A stretch of DNA of 64,000 nucleotides from Cupriavidus sp. AU9028 (GTDB lineage Bacteria; Pseudomonadota; Gammaproteobacteria; Burkholderiales; Burkholderiaceae): assembly GCF_019795295.1 (NCBI RefSeq), contig NZ_JAIMCG010000009.1, positions 62,001 through 126,000 on the forward strand, read 5' to 3'. Shown here piece by piece: positions 1 to 8,736 of this stretch; position 1 is the first letter of the stretch; each line of letters opens with the position of its first letter. Made by a program: the position numbers and the translations under genes. The notes below the pieces were generated by a model. The model saw only the letters and a program-made list of their open reading frames with translations, did no database searches and had not been told where the DNA came from.

Positions 1-160
1 TTCGGCGGACGCAAGCCGTTCTTCACGTTCGGCGGAGGGACGGTTCTGATGCTCCGATACAACCATCGGTTGAGCAAGGACATCGACCTGTTCGTGCCCG
101 ATCCGCAATACCTCGGCTTCGTGACCCCCCGCCTCAGCGATATGGCCGACCAGCTACGAA
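1..160 (+). pseudogene. AbiEii/AbiGii-type nucleotidyltransferase fragment
   Basis: The reading frame is open from the first base and carries a GGGT-VLMLRY-HR-SKDIDLF pattern followed by VPDPQYLGFVTPRLSD. This is the N-terminal substrate/metal-binding part of the MNT-fold AbiEii toxin-like nucleotidyltransferases, where the DIDLF acidic residues bind metal. Homology stops near base 155; past that point the same frame runs on as arginine-rich out-of-frame sequence to a stop at 432, and a different frame becomes protein-like. The 5' end lies outside the window, so an upstream start cannot be judged. I read it as a gene cut off by recombination with the KfrB-like fragment that follows. Confidence 0.6.
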
Positions 161-457
161 TTGGCCCATCGTCTCGACATGTCGCGACAAGCCGCCGAAC
201 AGCATGCGGCAGCGATCGGGAGTGCGCTGCAAGAAGCCGATGTCGCCACCGGCGACTATCGCGGCGCGCTGGTCCATGGCACGGACCACCACATCGTTCA
301 GGCCACCGAACAGGGCACGGTCATCGTTCACGAGAGGTTTCGGCTCCCCTCGGTAGTGCGCGGCATAGTGCCCGGGAACATCGTCGTCCGTTTGCGTTAC
401 TGCAACGGGACCGCAAGCATCGTCAACAGTGAACGTGAAGGCGGGCCGGGACAATAG
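161..457 (+). pseudogene. KfrB-like domain remnant
   Basis: This frame is open from about base 125, has only a TTG at 161 as a possible start, and ends at 457. Residues 31-90 follow the KfrB pattern: GDYRG, a short variable stretch, HIVQ, GTVIVHERFRL, then IVVRLRYCNGTASI. KfrB domains are found in IncP plasmid proteins and in large proteins of mobile elements, usually at the C-terminus. Here the protein lacks the usual long upstream part, and no ribosome-binding site precedes the TTG. The piece therefore looks like the tail of a mobile-element protein fused to the truncated nucleotidyltransferase. It might still be translated by frameshift, but I consider it decayed. Confidence 0.5.
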
Positions 458-465
458 CTGCTGCA

Positions 466-2082
466 TTAGCCGGCTCCAGCACGCCAATCCTCGCGGATCA
501 TGTCGCTCGCCCGCTCCGCGATCATGATGGTTGGCGAATTGGTATTGCCCGAAGTGATCACCGGCATCACCGACGCATCGACCACGCGCAAGCCTTCGAC
601 GCCAATCACACGCAGCCGCTCGTCGACCACGGCCTGCGGATCGTCGGCCTTGCCCATGCGGCACGTGCCCACGGGATGGAAGATGGTAGTGCCGATGTCG
701 CCGGCAGCCTGTGCCAGCGCCTCGTCGCTGTCCACGCCCGGACCCGGCAGCCACTCCTGCGGGCGATATGGCGCCAGCGCCGGCGCGGCGACGATCCGGC
801 GTGTCAGGCGCAGGGAATCGGCAGCGACCTTGCGGTCCTCGTCCGTCGCGAGGTAGTTCGGTGCGATCACGGGCGGCTGGCGGAAGTCGGGCTGGTCGAT
901 ATGCACGCTGCCGCGCGAGGTCGGGCGCAGGTTGCAGACGCTGGCGGTGAAGGCGTTGAAGCTGTGCAGGGGATCGCCGAACTTGTCCAGCGATAGCGGC
1001 TGCACGTGATACTCGACGTTGGGTCGCTCGTGCTCGTCGCTGGAACGCGCGAACGCGCCCAGCTGGGACGGCGCCATGCTCATGGGCCCGCTCTGGTTCA
1101 GCGCGTATTGCAGGCCGATACCGAGCTTGCCCCACCAGCGCGCCACGCGCGTGTTGAGCGTGCGCACGCCATCGACCTTGACGATCATGCGCAGCTGCAG
1201 GTGATCCTGCAGATTCTCGCCCACGCCGGGCAGCGCCTGACGCACCGGGATGCCGAGTGCCTGCAGACGCCACGGCTGACCGATGCCGCTGAGCTCCAGC
1301 AGCTGCGGCGTGTTGATCGCGCCAGCTGCCAGGATGACTTCACGCCGCGCCGCGGCCGTGTGCCGCTGCCCGGCGCCGGTGAATTCGAGGCCGCTGCAGC
1401 GCCGGCCTTCGAAGGCCAGCGCTGACACCTGCGCGCCGGTGATCAGGGTCAGGTTCGGCCGCTCCGATGCCTTGCGCAGGAAGGCCTTGGCGGTGTTCCA
1501 GCGGATGCCGCGGCGCTGGTTGACTTCGAAGTAGCCGACGCCGAAGTTGTCGCCCCGATTGAAGTCGCCGGTGCGCGGAATGCCGGTCTGCTCGGCGGCA
1601 TCGATGAAGCGTTCGAGAATGTCCCAGCGCAACCGCTGCGGTTCCACGCGCCACTCGCCGCCGGCGCCGTGGTATTCGCTGGCACCGGCGTGATGATCCT
1701 CGCTGCGCTTGAACAACGGCAGCACGTTGTCCCAGCGCCAGCCATCGTCGCCGGTAATGCGCGCCCACTCGTCGTAGTCCTCGCGCTGCCCGCGCATGTA
1801 GATCATGCCGTTGATGGACGAGCATCCGCCGAGCACGCGCCCGCGCGGGTAGATCAGCGAGCGCCCGTTCAGGCCGGGTTCGGCCACGGTGCGGTACATC
1901 CAGTCCGTGCGAGGGTTGCCGATGCAGTACAGGTAGCCGACCGGAATATGAATCCAGTGATAGTCGTCCTTGCCACCCGCCTCCAGCAGCAGCACGCTGA
2001 CGTCGCGGTCCTGTGTCAGGCGATTGGCCAGCACGCACCCCGCGGTACCGCCGCCGACGATGATGTAGTCGTATGTCTCCAT
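466..2082 (-). CDS. GMC family FAD-dependent oxidoreductase (choline dehydrogenase-like)
   Basis: 538 residues, the usual length for the glucose-methanol-choline family. The ADP-binding motif GGGTAGCVLANRL is at residues 10-22, the first GMC signature (RGRVLGGCSSINGMIYMRG) at about 80-98, and the second (GAINTPQLLELSGIG) near 255-270. The C-terminal part holds the catalytic histidine in FHPVGTCRMG and the NTNSPTIMIAERASDMI end. The enzyme is expected to oxidise an alcohol in the cytoplasm using FAD. The substrate cannot be read from sequence; it lacks the neighbouring betaine aldehyde dehydrogenase and BetI expected for true BetA. It starts 46 bp after the end of the upstream hydrolase gene on the same strand and is probably co-transcribed with it. 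Confidence 0.9.
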   Translation of the reverse strand: METYDYIIVGGGTAGCVLANRLTQDRDVSVLLLEAGGKDDYHWIHIPVGYLYCIGNPRTDWMYRTVAEPGLNGRSLIYPRGRVLGGCSSINGMIYMRGQREDYDEWARITGDDGWRWDNVLPLFKRSEDHHAGASEYHGAGGEWRVEPQRLRWDILERFIDAAEQTGIPRTGDFNRGDNFGVGYFEVNQRRGIRWNTAKAFLRKASERPNLTLITGAQVSALAFEGRRCSGLEFTGAGQRHTAAARREVILAAGAINTPQLLELSGIGQPWRLQALGIPVRQALPGVGENLQDHLQLRMIVKVDGVRTLNTRVARWWGKLGIGLQYALNQSGPMSMAPSQLGAFARSSDEHERPNVEYHVQPLSLDKFGDPLHSFNAFTASVCNLRPTSRGSVHIDQPDFRQPPVIAPNYLATDEDRKVAADSLRLTRRIVAAPALAPYRPQEWLPGPGVDSDEALAQAAGDIGTTIFHPVGTCRMGKADDPQAVVDERLRVIGVEGLRVVDASVMPVITSGNTNSPTIMIAERASDMIREDWRAGAG

Positions 2083-2128
2083 GTGCCCCTTTTGATGGTG
2101 GCTTTCTGTTGCCTTGCCTGGCTTGAGG

Positions 2129-3085
2129 TTATCCGGCGGCGGGCTGCAGATGCTGCCGCAGCCAGACGCTCAGCGCGTCGAACACCTGGCTTCGCCACGG
2201 CTGTGCTTCGTTGAGCAGCTCATGGTACGCCCCTTCGAAGCGGACACACTGGCACAGGTCGGCCGGCGCATTGTCGCAGAAGCGCTGGATGGCGGCAGGA
2301 TCGACCACACGGTCGGCGCTGCCCGAGAGCACCAGCGTGGGCGCTTCCAGCAGCGGCGCATCGGCCTGGGCGCGGTCCAGCCCAAGGAGGATGCTCTGCA
2401 GCAGCCCGGCGGTAACGGTTCGCTGCACCAGCGGATCGCTGCGATAGCGCGCGCTCTGTACCGGGTCGTGCGTGAGGCTCGCGGGATGGATGGGGCTGGG
2501 CACACGCAGGTTCGGCGCCAGCGTCAGCAGGATACGGTGCAAGGTCTGGGGCAACCCCGACAGATGCAGGCCGAGCGCCGGCGACGAGAGAATCAGCGCG
2601 CGGATCGGCCGCAGGCGCGCGGTGGCCAGACGCGCCGCCAGCAATCCGCCCATGCTGTGGCCGAACAGCAGCGGCAGTTCGGGCCAGCGCTGCACCGTCG
2701 CGTCGTAGACCTGCACCAGGTCCTCGAGCAGCGTGTCGGGAGCGGGCGTGACCATGCGGGCGCCGCCGCTGCGGCCGTGGCCGCGATGGTCATAGGCACG
2801 CACGCGCAAGCCGAGTGCGAGCAGGGTGCGCACCAGCTCCGGATAGCGTCCGCCGTGCTCGGCCATGCCGTGCACCAGCAGCAGCGTGCCCAGCGGTTCG
2901 GCTGCGCTGGCGGGATCCGGCTCCCAGGTACGCACCAGCAGTTCGGTGCCGTCGCGCACACGTTGCCGCGTTTCGACCGGTGGCGGCGCGTCGTGTGCCA
3001 TGCCCGGCGCGATGGCCGAGGCGTCGGGCTGTGCAATGGTCTGGGTTGACTGGCCGGTCAGCGGCCGGTCCTCGGGATCTGCCAA
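2129..3085 (-). CDS. Alpha/beta hydrolase, monoacylglycerol lipase / lysophospholipase type
   Basis: An alpha/beta hydrolase of the serine aminopeptidase S33 (Hydrolase_4) type. It shows the LLLVHGMAEHGGRY oxyanion region, YDHRGHGRSGG, the nucleophile elbow GHSMGG, the acid-residue region LVLSGSADRVVDP and the catalytic His in GAYHELLNE. I place the start at the TTG at 3085, because AAGGAGG sits five bases upstream; this gives 318 residues. An in-frame ATG at 3001 (290 residues) begins just before the conserved domain but has no good ribosome-binding site, so the true start is open. It probably hydrolyses monoglycerides or lysophospholipids. It leads a two-gene unit with the GMC oxidoreductase. 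Confidence 0.85.
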   Translation of the reverse strand: MADPEDRPLTGQSTQTIAQPDASAIAPGMAHDAPPPVETRQRVRDGTELLVRTWEPDPASAAEPLGTLLLVHGMAEHGGRYPELVRTLLALGLRVRAYDHRGHGRSGGARMVTPAPDTLLEDLVQVYDATVQRWPELPLLFGHSMGGLLAARLATARLRPIRALILSSPALGLHLSGLPQTLHRILLTLAPNLRVPSPIHPASLTHDPVQSARYRSDPLVQRTVTAGLLQSILLGLDRAQADAPLLEAPTLVLSGSADRVVDPAAIQRFCDNAPADLCQCVRFEGAYHELLNEAQPWRSQVFDALSVWLRQHLQPAAG

Positions 3086-3167
3086 GCGGGCCTCCTTGCG
3101 CGATGCTTCATCGATATTGCCGATGCCATGGCGGTACGCCCTGCACCGTGCCCACCGGTCCAGCCCG

Positions 3168-3584
3168 TCAACAGCCGTGGCACGCCTGCCCCGCCGCCGC
3201 ATTCTCGAAATCGGCAAGGATCGGGCAGTCGGGCCGGCCATCGCCGCTGCAGGCCTCCGATAGCTGGCGCAGGGTGTCGCGCATGGCGGCGAGTTCGGCG
3301 ATGCGGCGGTCCAGTTCGTCGATATGCCGCAGGGTCAGCGCCTTGACGTCGGCACTGGCGCGCTCGCGGTCGTGCCACAGTGCGAGCAGCGCACGTATTT
3401 CGTCCAGCGAGAAGCCCAGATTACGGGCGCGCCGCACGAAGCGCAAGGTATGCACCGACTTGTCGTCATAACGCCGGTAACCCCCTTCGCTGCGCGGCGA
3501 TGCCGGCAGCAGGCCGATCGACTCGTAGTGCCGGATCATCTTGGCCGACACCCCGGACGCCTTTGCCGCTTCCCCGATGTTCAT
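3168..3584 (-). CDS. cueR: CueR/CupR-like MerR family copper-responsive regulator
   Basis: 138 residues with the N-terminal MerR helix-turn-helix ([27 protein letters not shown]), a dimerisation helix, and two cysteines in the metal-binding loop [11 protein letters not shown], spaced like Cys112 and Cys120 of CueR. This spacing marks sensors of monovalent ions: Cu(I), Ag(I) or Au(I). The ATG overlaps the copA stop by four bases (ATGA) and is preceded by GGAGGAGGGG inside copA, so it is translationally coupled to the pump. The order chaperone / ATPase / regulator matches cupC-cupA-cupR of Cupriavidus metallidurans, in which CupR is described as gold- and copper-responsive. Which metal is preferred here cannot be told from sequence. 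Confidence 0.93.
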   Translation of the reverse strand: MNIGEAAKASGVSAKMIRHYESIGLLPASPRSEGGYRRYDDKSVHTLRFVRRARNLGFSLDEIRALLALWHDRERASADVKALTLRHIDELDRRIAELAAMRDTLRQLSEACSGDGRPDCPILADFENAAAGQACHGC

Positions 3585-6202
3585 TTCCCCTCCTCCACCA
3601 TGGCCTGGGCGCCGACGGGCGCAAGCGCCGCGGTCGTGCCCTGCGCCGCGCTGCCCGCCCCGGCCGCCTGTTCCGCACCTTGCGGCCGCCAGCGCCGCAA
3701 CAGCAGCGCGTTGCCGACCACGCTGACGCTGGAAAAGGCCATCGCGGCGCCTGCCACCACCGGGCTCAACCATCCCGCCGCCGCCAGCGGAATGCCGACC
3801 ACGTTGTAGATGAACGCCCAGAACAGGTTCTGGCGAATCTTGCGGACGGTGCGGCCGGACACCGCCAGTGCGTCTGCGACCAGGCGCGGGTCGCCGCGCA
3901 TCAGCGTGATGCCCGCGGCGTGCATTGCCACATCGGTGCCGGTGGACATGGCGATGCCAACGTCGGCGGCCGCCAGTGCCGGGGCGTCGTTGATGCCATC
4001 GCCCACCATCGCGACCACGGCGCCGTCGCGGCGCAGCGCTTCGATGCGCGCCGCCTTGTCCTGCGGCAACACCTGCGCCTGCACCTCGTCGATGCCAAGC
4101 TCGGCCGCCACGCGCGCGGCCGCGCCCTCGCTGTCGCCGGACAGCATCACGGTGCGGATGCCATGCCGATGCAGGCTGGCGACGGCCTCGCGCGCGCCGG
4201 CCTTGATGGCGTCGCCGAATGCGACCAGACCCGCGACTCGCGTCCCTTCCATCACCCAGGAGACGGTACGCCCGGCCTGTTCCAGCTGCACGGCGGCCGC
4301 CTCCAGCTGCGGCGGAACGCCATCGCTGCCCTTGTCCGCAGGCACTTGCGCCGAGCGCGCTTGCAGACGCTCGTCGCGCAGCCGCCGGCTTCCCAGTGCC
4401 CAGGGCATGCCTTGCACGGTGCCCGAAATGCCGCGTCCGGGCAGCGCGCGCAGTTCCTGCGCCGCAGCCGGCTCCACGCCGGCCTCGGCGGCAGCGCGCA
4501 GCACGGCGCGCGCGAGCGGATGTTCGCTACCCGCCTGCAGCGCCGCCAGCGTGGCTAGCAGCGATCGCCGGGCCGGCGTGGCCGCGCCCGACTTGTCGCC
4601 GGCCGCACTGTCGGACCAGTTGTCCTCGGCGGAGAGCAGCGCCACCAGTTCGGGCTGGCCGACGGTCAGCGTGCCGGTCTTGTCGAAGGCCACCACGTTG
4701 ACCCGGTGCGCCACCTCCAGGGCCTCGGCATCCTTGACAAGAATGCCGGCGCGGGCGCCGGCCCCCGTGCCGGCAATGATCGCCGCCGGCGTAGCCAGCC
4801 CGAGGGCGCAGGGACAGGCAATCACCAGCACCGCGACCGCATTGAGCAGCGCCGCCTCCCAGTCGCCCGACAGCGCCCCCCAGCCGAGCAGCGTGGCCAG
4901 GGCGATCAGCAGGACCACCGGCACGAATACCGCGCTGACCTGGTCCACCAGCCGCTGGATCGGCGCCTTGGCGGCCTGCGCATGCTCGACCATGCGGATG
5001 ATGCGCGCCAGCACGGTTTCGGCGCCCACTGCGCTGGTGCGGATCACCAGCCGGCCCTCGCCGTTGATGGCGCCGGCCGCGACGCGCGCACCCGGCTGCT
5101 TCTCCACCGGGAGGCTTTCGCCGGTCAGCATCGATTCGTCGGCATGGCTGTCGCCCTCGATGACCTCGGCATCCACCGGGATGCGTTCACCGGGCAATAC
5201 GACCACCTCGTCGCCGACGCGCACCTGGGCCAGCGGTACCGACACTTCCCCTTCCGCCTTGCGCAGCCGCGCGCGGTCCGGACGCAGCGCCGACAGCGCG
5301 CGGATCGCTTCCGCGGTCTGGCGCTTGGCTCGCCCTTCGAGCCATTTGCCCAGCCGCACCAGCGTGATCACCACGGCGGCGCTCTCGAAATAGAGGTGGT
5401 CGGCGCCCTGTGGATGACGCCACATCAGCCACAACGACAAGCCATAGGCGGCGGACGTGCCTAGCGCGACCAGCAGGTCCATATTGCCGGCGCCGGCCCG
5501 TACGGCGCGCCAGCCGGCGCGATAGAAACGCCAGCCGAAAACGAACTGCACCGGGGTTGCCAGCAGCCACTGCCAGAGCGGCGCCAGCATCCAGTGCCCG
5601 CCAAACCACTCGATGACCATCGGCGCAAGCAGCGGCAGCGACAGCAGCGCGGGAACCGCGACCGACCAGGGACCGCTCCAGAAGTCGGCGGCCTTGCCCG
5701 CCGCAGCCTCTTCGATCGTGCCGTCGGCCACGCCCGCGTCCACCGGCTGCGCGGCGTACCCCGCGCGCTCGACCGCCTGCTGCAGGCGGGCGGCCAGCGC
5801 AGCGATATCGCCGTCGTCGACCACGCGCAGATGGGCGCGCTCGCTGGCGAGATTGACCTGGGCGTCGAGCACGCCAGGTACGGCGCGCAGCGCCCTTTCC
5901 ACCCGGCCGACGCAGGAAGCGCAGGTCATGTCCTGCACCTGCAACTCGATCTCCTTGCGCGGTACGGGGTAACCGGCCTTGTCCACGGCCTCGACGGCGC
6001 GCGCCAGCGCGGCGGCGTCGGTCACCGCCAGGGTGGCCTGCTCGGTGGCGAGATTGACGGCGACTCGCTCGACGCCGGGTACGGCACCAAGCGCGTTTTC
6101 GACCCGGCGCACGCAGGAGGCGCAGGTCATCCCTTCGACCGGCAAGCGCCATTCATCGGCGGAACCGGCCGGGCTGGCGGCTGGAATTGTGGAAGCGGAC
6201 AT
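3581..6202 (-). CDS. copA: Copper-exporting P1B-type ATPase
   Basis: 873 residues from the ATG at 6202. Two heavy-metal domains carry GMTCASC (about 24-30) and DMTCASC (about 91-97). The membrane-bound pump follows, with TGES near 360, the transmembrane metal site CPC near 463-465, the phosphorylation motif DKTGT near 507 and [10 protein letters not shown] in the hinge. These are the hallmarks of Cu(I)/Ag(I) export ATPases of the inner membrane. In-frame alternatives are a TTG at 6226 and an ATG at 6214; I prefer 6202 because GGGATGGA lies seven bases upstream. The gene is read from a MerR-type promoter at 6240-6270 and is followed by the overlapping regulator gene. It corresponds to cupA of C. 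metallidurans. Confidence 0.95.
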   Translation of the reverse strand: MSASTIPAASPAGSADEWRLPVEGMTCASCVRRVENALGAVPGVERVAVNLATEQATLAVTDAAALARAVEAVDKAGYPVPRKEIELQVQDMTCASCVGRVERALRAVPGVLDAQVNLASERAHLRVVDDGDIAALAARLQQAVERAGYAAQPVDAGVADGTIEEAAAGKAADFWSGPWSVAVPALLSLPLLAPMVIEWFGGHWMLAPLWQWLLATPVQFVFGWRFYRAGWRAVRAGAGNMDLLVALGTSAAYGLSLWLMWRHPQGADHLYFESAAVVITLVRLGKWLEGRAKRQTAEAIRALSALRPDRARLRKAEGEVSVPLAQVRVGDEVVVLPGERIPVDAEVIEGDSHADESMLTGESLPVEKQPGARVAAGAINGEGRLVIRTSAVGAETVLARIIRMVEHAQAAKAPIQRLVDQVSAVFVPVVLLIALATLLGWGALSGDWEAALLNAVAVLVIACPCALGLATPAAIIAGTGAGARAGILVKDAEALEVAHRVNVVAFDKTGTLTVGQPELVALLSAEDNWSDSAAGDKSGAATPARRSLLATLAALQAGSEHPLARAVLRAAAEAGVEPAAAQELRALPGRGISGTVQGMPWALGSRRLRDERLQARSAQVPADKGSDGVPPQLEAAAVQLEQAGRTVSWVMEGTRVAGLVAFGDAIKAGAREAVASLHRHGIRTVMLSGDSEGAAARVAAELGIDEVQAQVLPQDKAARIEALRRDGAVVAMVGDGINDAPALAAADVGIAMSTGTDVAMHAAGITLMRGDPRLVADALAVSGRTVRKIRQNLFWAFIYNVVGIPLAAAGWLSPVVAGAAMAFSSVSVVGNALLLRRWRPQGAEQAAGAGSAAQGTTAALAPVGAQAMVEEGK

Positions 6203-6239
6203 CTGTGGATCCATCCCATGTGACAACGACTGTCACTGG

Positions 6240-6270
6240 ATGATCGACCTTACCATGTTGGGAAGGTCAA
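6240..6270 (-). promoter_or_regulatory. CueR-type promoter of copA-cueR
   Basis: On the minus strand TTGACC (6265-6270) and GATCAT (6240-6245) are separated by 19 bp, the overlong spacer typical of promoters activated by MerR proteins through DNA distortion. The spacer contains an inverted repeat at 6247-6267: ACCTTACC, five bases, GGGAAGGT, seven of eight positions symmetric, resembling the CueR box of copA promoters. The predicted transcript starts only about 30 bases before the copA ATG. Confidence 0.85.
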
Positions 6271-6306
6271 GGTCCGCTTGAGCATCGGGAAGCGATGCAC
6301 CGACGC

Positions 6307-6337
6307 TTGAGCTTGCCACGATGGCAAGGTTCACAAT
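6307..6337 (+). promoter_or_regulatory. CueR-type promoter of the copper chaperone gene
   Basis: TTGAGC (6307-6312) and CACAAT (6332-6337) are separated by exactly 19 bp. The spacer carries a perfect inverted repeat, CTTGCCA (6312-6318), CGA, TGGCAAG (6322-6328), similar in position to the repeat in the copA promoter 37 bp away on the other strand. Both promoters are probably controlled by the same regulator. Confidence 0.82.
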
Positions 6338-6408
6338 GCAGGCAATGGGAGGAAAAGGCGGCACCGAGCCGTTGCCCCCTCCCACCTCACACGTCACAGG
6401 AGAACATC

Positions 6409-6603
6409 ATGATGTCGTTTCAGGTTGAAGGCATGAGCTGCAACCACTGCGTCGCGGCGATTACCCGCTCCGTGCAGCAGGTGGACCCGTCCGCACGCGT
6501 CCATGCCGACGTCGCGGCCAAATCGGTGCAGGTGGAATCGACGGCGGCCGAGCCCTCGGTCCGGGCGGCGATCGAATCGGCCGGATACACCGTCAAGTCG
6601 TGA
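6409..6603 (+). CDS. copZ: Small copper chaperone (heavy-metal-associated domain)
   Basis: 64 residues forming a single ferredoxin-like heavy-metal-associated domain with GMSCNHC at residues 8-14, the two cysteines that bind Cu(I). No signal peptide, so it acts in the cytoplasm, probably handing copper to the N-terminal domains of the neighbouring ATPase. AGGAG at 6398-6402 serves either of two consecutive ATGs (6409 or 6412). It is divergent from copA and has its own 19-bp-spacer promoter. It corresponds to cupC of the cupCAR cluster in Cupriavidus metallidurans. Confidence 0.92.
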   Translation: MMSFQVEGMSCNHCVAAITRSVQQVDPSARVHADVAAKSVQVESTAAEPSVRAAIESAGYTVKS

Positions 6604-6633
6604 TCGCGCCGGGGCCGCAACCGGCCGATGGCA

Positions 6634-6684
6634 AACCGCCCGCTTTCCCGCACCTGCGCAAGGCAGGACGGGAAGCGGGCGGTT
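6634..6684. terminator. Hairpin between convergent copZ and ompW genes
   Basis: Arms at 6634-6650 and 6669-6684 pair over 16 bases (AACCGCCCGCTT...CCCG) with one bulged T and an 18-base loop. No clear T tract follows, but the position between two converging genes fits a bidirectional terminator. Confidence 0.6.
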
Positions 6685-6726
6685 GTCCGGCGCGATCAGC
6701 AGGCGCCCGCGGGCGCCCGGTCCGCG

Positions 6727-7455
6727 TCAGAAGCGGTAGCCGATATTCAGGAAGGTCACGATCGGATCGATCTTGATCTTGGTGTGCGAAATCACCGTCG
6801 CACCACCCTGTGCCGAGTTGCGCGTCGTGAACGTGGCCCGCGTATCGAGCGGCAGATAGGACACCGACAGGCCGAGATACCAGCGATCGTTCAGCGCATA
6901 GGTCGCGCCGATATTGAACACCGGGTTCCAGGACGCCTTCGCGCTGGCCGTCATCGTGGCGTTGGGGCCGAACTCCCGACGGACAAACTGCTGGTTGGTG
7001 ATCGTTTCGTCGCTGAACCAGGTGTAGTTCACGCCCAGGCCGATATACGGGCGGAAGCGCGACTTCGGCTCCAGGAAGTGATACTTGACCAGCACCGCCG
7101 GGCTCCACTGGCGCACCTCGCCCAGCTTGCCGTAAACGCCATACCCCTTGTCGCCATGGACATCGTGCTTGGGCGGCACGCCCGCGACGACTTCGGCGGA
7201 GATATGGTCGGTGACGAAGTAACCCAGCGAGAGACCGATCGTATTGGCGGCCTCGATGTCGGCACCGGTGTTCGGACGGGCCATCCCGACGGGGCGGCCG
7301 CCGACGCTGTCGATGGTCAGCGGATCGGCCGAGCTGTTCGGCATCACGCGGAACCAGCCGGTGCTGACAATCACGTCTCCCGCCGATTGCGCGTGGGCCG
7401 CGCCCGCAGCGAGCAGGGCCGCAGCGGCCAGCAGCTTCGTCTTGATTTGGGGCAT
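6727..7455 (-). CDS. ompW: OmpW family outer membrane protein
   Basis: 242 residues with a signal peptide (basic start, LLAAAALLAAGAAHA, cleavage near residue 22) and a terminal phenylalanine (IGYRF) typical of outer-membrane beta barrels. Internal sequence fits the eight-stranded OmpW barrel: GLSLGYFVTDHISAEVVAGVPPKHDV, LVKYHF, RPYIGLGVNYTWF and the final strands ending LNIGYRF. OmpW proteins form narrow hydrophobic channels; the physiological cargo is uncertain. GAAGGAGAAGAGG precedes the ATG. It stands alone, converging on the copper chaperone gene. Confidence 0.92.
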   Translation of the reverse strand: MPQIKTKLLAAAALLAAGAAHAQSAGDVIVSTGWFRVMPNSSADPLTIDSVGGRPVGMARPNTGADIEAANTIGLSLGYFVTDHISAEVVAGVPPKHDVHGDKGYGVYGKLGEVRQWSPAVLVKYHFLEPKSRFRPYIGLGVNYTWFSDETITNQQFVRREFGPNATMTASAKASWNPVFNIGATYALNDRWYLGLSVSYLPLDTRATFTTRNSAQGGATVISHTKIKIDPIVTFLNIGYRF

Positions 7456-7675
7456 TGTTCCTCTTCTCCTTCAGTGTTGCTCCTGCAAGGGCCGCATTAT
7501 CACGCTGCCATCGAAGCAAATGTTTCAAAAGAGAAACGTTTTGTAGAGCGAGGTTACTAAAGCGAGGGTTTACCTGAGTTCGAAGCGGCGGATAAGGCAG
7601 TCAACTGTCTCGTTTCCGCATCTTCCTGTATCGGCGGGGGGAGGACCGATGCATGCAGCGGCAACGCGAAAGCCG

Positions 7676-8677
7676 TCACAGACCACGGACCGCCAGCGTG
7701 CACGCGGCCAGGTCCCATAACGCGTAGCCGACGCTCTTGAACACCAGCGGCGAACCGCTTCCCGTCCGCAACGCCTCGGCGCGCAGGATCGCCTGCTGGA
7801 ATGGCTGCACATCGTGCCAGTCGATGCCAGCCTGCAGCAGATCGCCCGCCTCGTCCTCGATCCCGGCAAGCGTGTCGGCGAGCAGACGGCCCGCGCTGGC
7901 GGCATGGCGGCACAGCTGCGGGGGCAGTTCGGCCATCTCGGGCCGGAAGGCGCCGACGGCCGCAATGAAGTGATGGTCGCGCCAAAGGCCGGAATCGAGG
8001 TCCGGTAGCACCGGCACCCGGCTCGACGTCACGGTCACGATCATCGACACCCGAGGCAGGACCTGGGCCACCGCATCCACCACCTCGGCCTGCAGATCCA
8101 GCGTTCGCGCATGGTCTGCCAGCGCCTCGGCGCCGCTTCGGGTACGGCTGTGCAGCCAGACCCGGCGCAGGGGCAAGCCGGCAGCGAACGCTTCCAGGTG
8201 GGTGCGCGCCTGCACGCCGGCGCCGACGATCAGCAATTCGCCATCGGCGCGCGCGGCAAAGCGCTGCGCGGCAAGCAGGGACACGGCCGCGGTGCGCCGA
8301 CCCGTGACCGTCGGCCCGTCCAGCCACGCCAGCCTGCGTCCGGTATGGGCGTCCGCGACGACCACCTCGCCCAGGATGCTCGGCAACCCGCGCATGGGAT
8401 TGCCGGGATGCACGGTGATGTTCTTGGTCATGGCCAACGCGGCGTTGCGGGCAGGCATGACAAGCAGCGTCCCTTCCCCCGCCTCGGGCGAACCGACCGG
8501 CAGCGCGATCCTGGCCGGCGCGCTGGCGGTGCCCTCGCGCAGTTCCGCGAGCATCGATTCGATGGCCAGGGCCAGTTCCGGATAGGGCAGCCGTTGCGCG
8601 GTGGCGTCGGCATCCAGCAATGCCGGCGCCTTCCCAGCCGGGTCCGCGGCGCGCTCGTGCGTATTGCCCAATGTCAT
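7676..8677 (-). CDS. Ornithine cyclodeaminase / mu-crystallin family protein
   Basis: 333 residues with a Rossmann motif LLIVGAGVQARTHLEAF in the middle, the preceding segment DGPTVTGRRTAAVSLLAAQRFA, and the family ending SVGYALWDLAACTLAV. Members include ornithine cyclodeaminase, alanine dehydrogenase and NAD(P)H-dependent delta-1-pyrroline-2-carboxylate reductase. The last activity is the most common for bacterial homologues of this sort, but I cannot assign it from motifs alone. CTGGAGA precedes the ATG. The next gene downstream, ompW, starts 220 bases away, so it is probably transcribed independently of it. Confidence 0.85.
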   Translation of the reverse strand: MTLGNTHERAADPAGKAPALLDADATAQRLPYPELALAIESMLAELREGTASAPARIALPVGSPEAGEGTLLVMPARNAALAMTKNITVHPGNPMRGLPSILGEVVVADAHTGRRLAWLDGPTVTGRRTAAVSLLAAQRFAARADGELLIVGAGVQARTHLEAFAAGLPLRRVWLHSRTRSGAEALADHARTLDLQAEVVDAVAQVLPRVSMIVTVTSSRVPVLPDLDSGLWRDHHFIAAVGAFRPEMAELPPQLCRHAASAGRLLADTLAGIEDEAGDLLQAGIDWHDVQPFQQAILRAEALRTGSGSPLVFKSVGYALWDLAACTLAVRGL

Positions 8678-8736
8678 CGATGGATCTCCAGAGAGTCGTC
8701 AGGGCGTCTTGTCATTCAGCCATGGTCAAGGCCCCG

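Noticed and set aside
134-1273. Long minus-strand open frame over the KfrB-like fragment and the 3' end of the GMC gene
   Set aside because: Most of it is an arginine/alanine-rich shadow of the GMC gene in another frame; the N-terminal part matches no family better than the KfrB-like plus-strand frame.
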